Source: Burkholderiales bacterium (GTDB lineage Bacteria > Pseudomonadota > Gammaproteobacteria > Burkholderiales > Burkholderiaceae_C). From it: a stretch of 5,089 nucleotides of DNA. The stretch lies in contig JANXMO010000480.1 of the NCBI GenBank assembly GCA_025354615.1, positions 1 to 5,089 of the forward strand, given 5' to 3'. The position numbers and the translations under genes were made by a program. This document shows positions 1-5,089 of this stretch, in pieces; within the stretch, counting starts at the first letter, position 1; each line of letters starts with the position of its first letter. The notes under the pieces were generated by a model, which saw only the letters and a list, made by a program, of their open reading frames with translations, was not told the origin of the DNA and did not search any database.

Positions 1-1058
1 TAAATCACTGTGTAAAAACCGGAGGGGTTATTGAATTCAACATCTGCATAGCGGATGAGAAAGGCATTGAATGTGGGGCCGTTCGAGCCAACCAATTCAG
101 AGAAAATGTGGCCGACAGACAGCGGTGCGGTGTGCAACATGCTCAACACGTACTCGAAACGGAAAGTGGGCCATTCCTGAGTGGCCAGATAACCTGCCCC
201 GTTGTTCAACGCCGTGTAGTAATAGGTCGCCATGCGGCCTATCACAAAGCTCCAAAAATCGAGTTTCCCGTTGTAGGTGTCGGACGCCCAGGAACGCACG
301 GATTCCGCAATGCCGAAGTAAAGCATCAGCAATGGCAGCGCAATGAAAGGGCCGCAGTAAATCACCGCCCGCAGCAGCGGCCGCTGTGAGCGAACGGCTT
401 TGAGAGCGAGCATCAAGGCCAGCGGCATGACGGCCTCAATCAACGCCAGCCGCTCTGACCAGGCGTAGACGCGAAAAGCCGTCAATACCGCCAGCACGCC
501 GCACATGATGTGCAATGCGCGCGGCACCGGTTTGTCACGGCGCAGCACCAGCCGCCAGGCGTAAATCGAGAAAAACACCGGCCCGCCATTGGCCAAAGAG
601 GTCACGCCTGTCACCAACTCATCAGCCCGCTCGGGCAAGCGGACACCGGTCAGGATGGCCCACAGCAATGCGGGATTGAAAATATATTGGCGAAACCAAA
701 TCACATACGCCACCAGTGCCAAGCCGCCGATCACCAGTGCCGCACGGTCGGTCTCACGGGTGGGTGCGGGGTGTTTGCCACCGGTTGAAAACTGCTGGCC
801 CAGCCAGCCGCCAAAAGCCATGACCAGGATCAATCCGACACCCAGCCACAAATACTCAGCATTCAAAAAGTGAATGCCCCGCGCTGTCAGCCCCTGCAAA
901 TTCAATTCAGCGGCAAAAAACACCAGGCAAAACATCGGCAATAAAAACCCCAAGGCAATGCCGGCGGGAGAACACCACCATGGCGCCATGCCACGCGCGA
1001 GTGAAGCGGGTGCATCATCATCAGCTGATGAAGCAGTGAAACTTGAAGCGGGTGTCAT
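1..1058 (-). CDS. Wzy-like oligosaccharide repeat-unit polymerase, partial (N-terminal 352 codons, C-terminus outside window)
   Basis: The frame is open from an ATG at 1058 down to the window edge, 352 codons without a stop. The product is clearly an integral membrane protein: after an acidic, Ser/Ala-rich N-terminus (residues 2-22) come hydrophobic stretches at about 31-50, 68-87, 106-122, 158-172, 183-196, 204-222 and 230-250. Next is a hydrophilic loop and a segment with R275, YYYTALNNG (279-287) and, later, EFNNPSG (341-347). From memory, such Arg...YY..ALNN and NNPSG motifs recur in proteins annotated as O-antigen or exopolysaccharide polymerases, which join lipid-linked repeat units at the periplasmic face. 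Being next to three glycosyltransferases and a chain-length kinase fits that role. The start is uncertain: no Shine-Dalgarno sequence precedes 1058, and a second in-frame ATG at 989 (residue 24) sits just before the first membrane segment. An O-antigen ligase-like protein is the main alternative. Confidence 0.68.
   Translation of the reverse strand, partial: MTPASSFTASSADDDAPASLARGMAPWWCSPAGIALGFLLPMFCLVFFAAELNLQGLTARGIHFLNAEYLWLGVGLILVMAFGGWLGQQFSTGGKHPAPTRETDRAALVIGGLALVAYVIWFRQYIFNPALLWAILTGVRLPERADELVTGVTSLANGGPVFFSIYAWRLVLRRDKPVPRALHIMCGVLAVLTAFRVYAWSERLALIEAVMPLALMLALKAVRSQRPLLRAVIYCGPFIALPLLMLYFGIAESVRSWASDTYNGKLDFWSFVIGRMATYYYTALNNGAGYLATQEWPTFRFEYVLSMLHTAPLSVGHIFSELVGSNGPTFNAFLIRYADVEFNNPSGFYTVI
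979..990. repeat. 12-bp perfect palindrome overlapping the alternative polymerase start
   Basis: CATGGCGCCATG is a perfect inverted repeat with no spacer. It contains the in-frame ATG (minus strand, 989) that is the alternative start of the polymerase gene. In mRNA it could pair on itself or between molecules and mask that start. It may equally be chance in GC-rich coding DNA. Confidence 0.3.
1002..1054. repeat. 11-bp direct repeat flanking a 14-bp perfect palindrome at the 5' end of the polymerase gene
   Basis: TGAAGCGGGTG occurs at 1002-1012 and again at 1044-1054, exactly 42 bp apart. Between the copies, 1018-1031 reads TCATCAGCTGATGA, a perfect 14-bp palindrome. Read from the ATG at 1058 this lies within codons 2-19 of the polymerase, where the protein is low-complexity (Ser, Ala, Asp), so a coincidence of biased codons is possible. 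If translation begins at the ATG at 989, the whole arrangement is in the 5' leader or promoter and could be a regulator-binding site. The repeats are seen directly; a regulatory role is inference. Confidence 0.4.
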
Positions 1059-1234
1059 AAGAATTGGATTGAAAAATTACGGCTCTCAACGCGTTGTGCG
1101 TTGGCAACTATGCACTTGTAGCGGCCTTACAGGCGAGCGCCATTCCTGGCCACCGTAATCCAGTGGCTGGAAACACTTCGTCAGGCCCGCGGCTTGCTGT
1201 ACTTATGCCTTTCGCGCAGCATTTTTTCCTTTGC
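1059..1234. other. Divergent intergenic region between polymerase and glycosyltransferase operon
   Basis: This stretch separates two outward-facing genes and must hold promoters for at least one of them unless each is read from elsewhere. I looked for sigma-70 hexamers on both strands. TTGGCA at 1101-1106 (plus) is a fair -35, but no acceptable -10 lies 16-18 bp downstream. On the minus strand CATAGT and TAATTT are weak -10 candidates without a matching -35. A 10-bp perfect palindrome, CAACGCGTTG, sits at 1087-1096. A plus-strand frame is open through the region from a TTG at 1094, but its translation shows no domain. The true right boundary depends on which start the next gene uses. Confidence 0.5.
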
Positions 1235-2305
1235 ATGTTTCCCGTTGATCTTCAAGTGAACAGTAATACCCGACCCACGTTGCAGGCGTTGAGCGATCCA
1301 CGCGTGTCCATCGTCATTTGCAACTTCAATTACGGACGCTACTTGCAGCAGGCCATCGACTCCGCGCTCGCCCAGCAACCAGTGTGTCAGGTCATCGTCG
1401 TCGATGACGGCTCTATCGATGAATCAAGAGCGCTATTGGCCCGCGCCGATCCTCGCGTTGAAGTGGTGCTGCAACCCAACGCGGGGCAATTGGCTGCTTA
1501 CAACAGCGGCTTTGAACGCTGCACTGGCGATGTGGTTATCTTTCTTGATGCTGACGACGCGCTTGAGCCGCATGCTGTCAGCACCATCCATCGCTTGTTT
1601 GATGAAGGCATCGTCAAAGTGCATTTTCGAATGCTGTTGGTCGATGAAGCCGGCCGAGCACTCGGGCAAACGGTTCCCGCCAACCTGGCGACGGGCAACG
1701 TCCTGACTCCCTTGATAAGACATGGGGTGTTGTATCCGTCAGCGCCCGGCTCGGGTAATGCCTACCGACGGTCGGTGTTGCAACGGCTGTTTCCGTTGCC
1801 GGTCGACGCGGTGGACCGCGTGGGTGCGGATTTCTTCCTCATCTACGGCGTGGTGGCCTTTGGCAGCGTTGCCGCGTGTGAATCGGCTTTGGTGCGTTAC
1901 CGGCTGCACCGGCCGCCGCAAGCCGCGGACGATGCGCTGGTTTTCGGCAATGCCGCCCAGGGCAACGACGAAGCAGCCAAAGTTGCCACGCGCTATCAAC
2001 GACTTGTTCAGTGGGTACAGCTGCGCACCGCCCACGCAGTGAATTACTCGCAGCCGTTTCTCGATTTTTCAGTCCAGAAGTCGCCCTACGTGTTGGCGGT
2101 GTTCGCCCAACCTTACCGATCGGCCTGGTGGGGCAGCCGGCGCGTGTTGAAGCGGCTGCTGCAAGCGGTTTGGTTGCAGCCGGCGTATGGACTGAAGAAA
2201 AAAATCGGCTTGTCGACCTGGGCGGTGTTGCTGCTGCTGGCCCCGCGGCGTGAGGCGATGCGGCTGGCGCGCTATGTCTGCAATCCAGCCAGCCGCACGC
2301 CGTGA
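1235..2305 (+). CDS. Glycosyltransferase family 2 protein (GT-A fold)
   Basis: From the ATG at 1235 the product has 356 residues. It opens with the family-2 nucleotide-sugar-binding core: RVSIVICNFNYGRYL (23-37), the VDDGS motif at 56-60, then FLDADD (103-108), the metal-binding DxD region. A later SGNAYRRSVL segment (173-182) and the C-terminal part with ALVRYRLH (218-225) resemble bacterial polysaccharide GT2 enzymes. A basic, hydrophobic tail (about 318-347) may hold it to the membrane. It should transfer a sugar from an activated nucleotide donor to the growing lipid-linked repeat unit in the cytoplasm; the sugar cannot be read from sequence. The start is a judgement: in-frame ATG at 1205, ATG at 1235 and GTG at 1256 all lack a clear ribosome-binding site. 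I chose 1235 because it leaves a short lead before the core. It is the first gene of the operon and its stop overlaps the next start. Confidence 0.88.
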   Translation: MFPVDLQVNSNTRPTLQALSDPRVSIVICNFNYGRYLQQAIDSALAQQPVCQVIVVDDGSIDESRALLARADPRVEVVLQPNAGQLAAYNSGFERCTGDVVIFLDADDALEPHAVSTIHRLFDEGIVKVHFRMLLVDEAGRALGQTVPANLATGNVLTPLIRHGVLYPSAPGSGNAYRRSVLQRLFPLPVDAVDRVGADFFLIYGVVAFGSVAACESALVRYRLHRPPQAADDALVFGNAAQGNDEAAKVATRYQRLVQWVQLRTAHAVNYSQPFLDFSVQKSPYVLAVFAQPYRSAWWGSRRVLKRLLQAVWLQPAYGLKKKIGLSTWAVLLLLAPRREAMRLARYVCNPASRTP

Positions 2306-3387
2306 AGCCAGGCCGCCTGCACAATGCGCTCTTCAACGGACGCTACCTGACCCGCCCTGCCACCGGGGTTGACCGCTTTGCCAACGAGTTGCTGGCCGCT
2401 GTGGCGTCGCGCCACGCATCGACAGTGCTTTCAATGGCGGTACCCAGTGGTACATCGGTGCAAAACGCCGCGGCTGCGCCGCCCCATGCCCTGCTTGCCG
2501 CCGGCCGCTTTCAAGGCCATGCTTGGGAACAACTGGACCTGCCGCGCCTTGCGCGCGCGCGGCCGCTGGTCAATCTGTGCAACACCGCCCCGTTATGGCG
2601 CCAGCAGCAACTGGTGGTTGTTCATGATGTGGGAACCGTGGCCAACGCCGCCAATTACAGCCTTGCCTTTCGCAGCTGGTACCGGCTGATGCACAGCGCC
2701 GTCATGCGCCGCGCGCGCGTGGTGGCCACCGTGTCGCGCTTCAGCGCTGATGAGCTGGCACGCGAATATGGAAAACGTCCGCAAGGCATCGAGGTCATCT
2801 CCGAGGGCGGAGAGCACATCCTGCGGGCCGCAGCTGACAACAGCGTGCTCGATCGGCTGCAACTCAATGGCCGGCGTTATGTGCTGGCCGTCGGCACACG
2901 CTCACCCAACAAGAATTTTCAGGCGGTGTTGCGTGCCGTGCAGCTGTTGGGTGACCCCGATTTGCTGCTGGTGGCAGCCGGTGGCGGCAACGCGCGCGTG
3001 TTCACCGAAACAGCGCTCGAAGACCCTTGCCTGCGCTTTACCGGCTACGTCAGCGACGGCCAGCTGCGGGCGCTGTATGAAAACGCGGCTTGTTTCGCTT
3101 TTCCTTCGTACTACGAAGGCTTTGGCCTGCCGCCACTGGAAGCCATGTGCTGCGGCTGCCCGGTCATCGTCTCGGACCGTGCCTCGCTGCCGGAAGTGTG
3201 CGGCGACGCCGCGCTTTACTGCCAGGCCGAAGATCCCACCACGCTTGCCACAGCGCTGCGGCGGCTGCTGGGCTCGCCATCACTGCAACACGAGTTGCGC
3301 CTGGCCGGCCGCGGGCGCGCCAGCCATTTTGGCTGGCACAAAGCTGCACAACACTTTGAACAGGTTTTCGATGCCCACTTTGCCTGA
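2302..3387 (+). CDS. Glycosyltransferase family 4 protein (GT-B fold), first of two
   Basis: The 361-residue product is a full-length GT4-type (glycosyl transferases group 1) enzyme. The N-terminal domain starts with NGRYLTRPATGVDRFANEL (12-30), the GV.R.. pattern common in this subgroup of mannosyltransferase-like proteins, and carries VVVHDV (106-111) and a VSRFSADEL segment (144-152). The C-terminal donor-binding domain begins near VLAVGTRSPNKNF (194-206), continues with GYVSDGQLRALYENA (248-262), and holds the EX7E motif as E272 and E280 in YEGFGLPPLE, followed by GCPVIVSDRASLPEVCGDAAL (285-305). Translation starts at GTG 2302, whose last two bases are part of the TGA stop of the previous gene (GTGA, 4-bp overlap), so the two are probably translationally coupled. 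Its job is adding one sugar to the lipid-linked repeat unit; donor and linkage are unknown. Confidence 0.9.
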   Translation: MKPGRLHNALFNGRYLTRPATGVDRFANELLAAVASRHASTVLSMAVPSGTSVQNAAAAPPHALLAAGRFQGHAWEQLDLPRLARARPLVNLCNTAPLWRQQQLVVVHDVGTVANAANYSLAFRSWYRLMHSAVMRRARVVATVSRFSADELAREYGKRPQGIEVISEGGEHILRAAADNSVLDRLQLNGRRYVLAVGTRSPNKNFQAVLRAVQLLGDPDLLLVAAGGGNARVFTETALEDPCLRFTGYVSDGQLRALYENAACFAFPSYYEGFGLPPLEAMCCGCPVIVSDRASLPEVCGDAALYCQAEDPTTLATALRRLLGSPSLQHELRLAGRGRASHFGWHKAAQHFEQVFDAHFA

Positions 3388-4603
3388 GCCGCTGCCGCTT
3401 GATACCCGGCCTGCTGTCACGCTCACCACGCCCGCCACAGCTACCACGCAATTGAAGATCGCCATCGTCCATGAATGGCTGTCGACTTACGCGGGCAGTG
3501 AGCGGGTGGTCGAGCAAATGCTGCAGGTCTACCCGCAAGCCGATGTCTTTGTGGTGGTCGACTTTGCCGAAGCCAAAGAGCGCACGTTCTTGAACGGAAA
3601 AAAGCCCACCACCACCTTCATTCAGCGGCTGCCGTTTGCCCGAACCAAATTTCGCGGTTATCTACTGCTGATGCCACTGGCGATGGAGCAATTGGATTTG
3701 TCAGCTTATGACTTGGTGCTGTCATCCAACCATGCGGTGGCCAAAGGCGTGATCACCGGACCCGACCAACTGCACGTCTGCTACGTTCATTCGCCCATTC
3801 GCTACGCCTGGGACTTGCAGAACCAATACCTGCAGGAAGCCGGCTTGGCGCGCGGCCTCAAAAGCTGGCTGGTGCGCATGGGGCTGCACTACTTGCGCAA
3901 CTGGGACGTGCGCAGCGCCAATGGCGTGGATGCCTTCATTGCCAATTCCGCGTTCATCGCGCGGCGCACCCGCAAAGTGTGGCGGCGCGAGGCGGAAGTT
4001 ATTTTTCCGCCGGTCGACGTGGACCGCTTCCCGCTCAGAACCGACAAAGAAGATTTTTACCTCACGGCGTCCCGCATGGTGCCGTACAAGAAGGTGCCGT
4101 TGATCATCGCGGCATTTGCCCGCATGCCAGACAAGCGCCTGGTGGTGATCGGCGAAGGCGCCGAGTTCGACAAGGCCAAAGCGGCGGCGACACCCAATGT
4201 CACGCTTTTAGGCTATCAGTCGCATGCCGTGCTGGTCGACCACATGCAGCGCGCCAAGGCGTTCGTTTTTGCAGCGGAAGAAGACTTCGGCATCACCCCG
4301 GTTGAAGCCCAGGCTTGCGGTACACCGGTGATCGCCTACGGCCGCGGTGGCTCGCTCGAGACCGTCCGTGGCAGCGGCGATCCAGCACTGCGCACCGGCC
4401 TGTTCTTTACTGAACAGACGGTGGAATCAATCGTGGCCGCGATTGGTCAATTCGAGAATGCGGGGGCTGACCTGTACCCACCGCAGCGCTGCCGCCAACA
4501 CGCCGAAAAATTTGCCCCTCACGTTTTTCGTGAAGCGCTGCGCAGCAGCGTTGAACGGTCTTGGCAGGCCTTTCGCGGTGCACCACCATTACAGGGCGAA
4601 TGA
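3371..4603 (+). CDS. Glycosyltransferase family 4 protein (GT-B fold), second of two
   Basis: From ATG 3371 the product is 410 residues. After a Pro/Thr-rich lead (1-27) the N-terminal domain begins KIAIVHEWLSTYAGSERVVEQ (29-49) and continues with the well-conserved DLVLSSNHAVAKGVITG (114-130) and YVHSPIRYAWDL (138-149). The donor domain has SRMVPYKK (234-241), VVIGEG (258-263) and the EX7E motif as E304 and E312 in EDFGITPVEAQACGTPVIAYGRGG. It is distinct from the preceding GT4 and not a duplicate: the N-terminal domains share no obvious blocks. It overlaps the previous gene by 17 bp in another frame, so coupling is likely. An alternative start is TTG 3452 (residue 28), which would give an N-terminus beginning right at KIAIVHEW and leave a 64-bp gap; neither start has a strong ribosome-binding site. 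The frame stays open upstream to 2750, but that part is a shadow of the preceding gene. It is the last gene of the operon. Confidence 0.9.
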   Translation: MPTLPEPLPLDTRPAVTLTTPATATTQLKIAIVHEWLSTYAGSERVVEQMLQVYPQADVFVVVDFAEAKERTFLNGKKPTTTFIQRLPFARTKFRGYLLLMPLAMEQLDLSAYDLVLSSNHAVAKGVITGPDQLHVCYVHSPIRYAWDLQNQYLQEAGLARGLKSWLVRMGLHYLRNWDVRSANGVDAFIANSAFIARRTRKVWRREAEVIFPPVDVDRFPLRTDKEDFYLTASRMVPYKKVPLIIAAFARMPDKRLVVIGEGAEFDKAKAAATPNVTLLGYQSHAVLVDHMQRAKAFVFAAEEDFGITPVEAQACGTPVIAYGRGGSLETVRGSGDPALRTGLFFTEQTVESIVAAIGQFENAGADLYPPQRCRQHAEKFAPHVFREALRSSVERSWQAFRGAPPLQGE

Positions 4604-4634
4604 GTTATTTGAGCCCGCACAACGAACCGGGTAA

Positions 4635-4673
4635 CTCCCTCTCCCGCCCGCGGGAGAGGGCCGGGGTGAGGGA
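4635..4673. repeat. REP-like extragenic palindromic element at a convergent junction
   Basis: The element has CCCTCTCCCG (4637-4646), a 4-nt loop, CGGGAGAGGG (4651-4660), and then CCGGGGTGAGGGA (4661-4673). The 10-bp stem is perfect. This layout, with CCCTCTCCC, its complement and a trailing GGGGTGAGGG, matches the dispersed intergenic repeats I know from many proteobacterial genomes; that recognition is from memory. A second pairing is possible: TCCCTC at 4636-4641 complements GAGGGA at 4668-4673 and would compete with the main stem. It lies between the ends of two converging genes, the usual location for such elements. Confidence 0.75.
4637..4660. terminator. Possible bidirectional transcription-stop hairpin (no U-tract)
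   Basis: The 10-bp GC-rich perfect hairpin starts 33 bp after the stop of the last glycosyltransferase gene and lies about 57 bp beyond the stop of the minus-strand kinase gene. A run of T is absent on both sides, so it is not a canonical intrinsic terminator. It may instead stabilise mRNA 3' ends against exonucleases or help Rho-dependent stopping. The hairpin is seen; the function is inferred. Confidence 0.4.
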
Positions 4674-4717
4674 CTGCGCAGGGCACAGATCCCTCTACAG
4701 CAGCGTTTCGTTCTGTC

Positions 4718-5089
4718 CTACCGCTCGTTCATCACAACACCAGCCAGCTTCGCCGGGCCCTTGGACAACTGACCCACCAGCTTCTGCATCGCCGCCATCG
4801 GCGTCTCCCCGACCCGGCCGATCGCCAGCGCGGCGCCGCATGTGGCGGCAATCACACGCGCATCGGGGCCGTTGCAGTTGGCCGGCGTGTCGACCACGAC
4901 ATAGTCGAACTTCGTCAACAGCTCTTGAATCAGCAGCTTGAAGGCTGAACGCTGCAGCAACTCGAGCGGGTTGGGCGGCACCGCCCCGACCGGCAACACG
5001 AACAGGCTGGGCAAATCCCGCACCGCGTGAATCACGTTGGTTTCAGAGCGCCCCGACAGAATGCCTGACAAACCGCCATGGCCCTTGAG
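4718..5089 (-). CDS. epsG: EpsG/CpsD-like chain-length-determinant tyrosine kinase, partial (C-terminal 123 residues)
   Basis: The frame enters from the right edge and ends at TAG (4718-4720). The visible fragment starts LKGHGGLSGILSGR, contains LFVLPVGAVPPNPLELL (fragment residues 29-45), a hallmark of bacterial tyrosine (BY) kinases, and the Walker B strand FDYVVVDTPA (61-70), and ends GVVMNER. The Walker A and A' motifs must lie outside the window. The pattern and short tail fit the EpsG family of Methylobacillus-type eps operons, in which this cytoplasmic kinase works with a membrane chain-length protein (EpsF) to set polysaccharide length. Only one tyrosine is visible (fragment residue 63), inside Walker B, so there is no C-terminal tyrosine cluster as in Wzc or CpsD. 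A TTG at 5071 is not a start: the coding frame and family similarity continue upstream of it. It converges with the glycosyltransferase operon. A MinD/ParA-like ATPase is a less likely alternative. Confidence 0.82.
   Translation of the reverse strand, partial: LKGHGGLSGILSGRSETNVIHAVRDLPSLFVLPVGAVPPNPLELLQRSAFKLLIQELLTKFDYVVVDTPANCNGPDARVIAATCGAALAIGRVGETPMAAMQKLVGQLSKGPAKLAGVVMNER

Noticed and set aside
1101..1129. Sigma-70 promoter with TTGGCA as -35 for the glycosyltransferase operon.
   Set aside because: No hexamer resembling TATAAT is found at a 16-18 bp spacing, so the call would rest on one half-site.
71..1158. Several plus-strand open frames of about 90 codons each.
   Set aside because: They are antisense to the polymerase gene, whose minus-strand translation has clear membrane segments and conserved-looking motifs; the plus-strand products have none.
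1839..2336. 165-codon minus-strand open frame.
   Set aside because: It is antisense to the well-supported GT2 gene, rich in Ala, Arg and Pro, with no motif; typical GC-rich shadow.
2750..3370. Upstream open part of the second GT4 frame, which would make a 617-residue protein.
   Set aside because: It lies wholly inside the first GT4 gene in another frame and its translation (many Cys, Trp, Arg) shows no domain; GT4 homology starts only after 3371.
4637..4660. CRISPR repeat or attachment site.
   Set aside because: The palindrome occurs once in the window with no spacers, repeat copies or integrase gene nearby; it matches a REP-type element better.
4561..4941. 126-codon plus-strand open frame across the convergent junction.
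   Set aside because: It overlaps the end of the second GT4, the REP-like hairpin and the kinase gene on the other strand; its product is low-complexity Ser/Pro/Arg.
5054..5071. TTG at 5071 as the start of a short 117-residue protein.
   Set aside because: The frame is open to the window edge and the six codons before it fit the kinase family; the fragment lacks the Walker A motifs that must lie further upstream.

Overview
The window is part of a polysaccharide (exopolysaccharide, capsule or O-antigen type) biosynthesis locus. The probable source is a betaproteobacterium, most likely of the Burkholderiales or Methylophilales type. Three things support this: the GC-rich coding style, the EpsG-like end of a chain-length tyrosine kinase (a family named from the Methylobacillus eps operon), and a REP-like CCCTCTCCC/GGGAGAGGG hairpin repeat of a kind scattered through many beta- and gammaproteobacterial genomes. 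The taxon is an inference; no rRNA or other marker is present.

Layout from left to right. (1) Positions 1-1058, minus strand: the N-terminal 352 codons of a multi-spanning membrane protein that looks like a Wzy-type repeat-unit polymerase, cut by the window edge. (2) Positions 1059 to about 1234: a divergent intergenic region with no convincing promoter. Several short perfect palindromes and an 11-bp direct repeat lie in and beside it. (3) Positions about 1235-4603, plus strand: three glycosyltransferase genes in a tightly packed operon, a GT2-type (GT-A fold) enzyme followed by two different GT4-type (GT-B fold) enzymes. They overlap by 4 and 17 bp. (4) Positions 4604-4717: a short convergent intergenic region holding the REP-like hairpin. 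(5) Positions 4718-5089, minus strand: the C-terminal 123 residues of an EpsG/CpsD-like kinase, cut by the right edge.

Together the parts fit a Wzx/Wzy-dependent pathway. The three glycosyltransferases would add sugars to an undecaprenyl-linked repeat unit at the inner face of the cytoplasmic membrane. The Wzy-like protein would polymerise the flipped units at the outer face, and the EpsG-like kinase with its membrane partner would control chain length and export. Every gene belongs to a known family, so I do not see a wholly new system. The points most worth a second look are the repeat and palindrome cluster at the start of the polymerase gene, the gene order in which epsG ends at a convergent junction instead of running into an exosortase gene, the lack of a tyrosine-rich tail on the kinase, and the uncertain starts of three genes.
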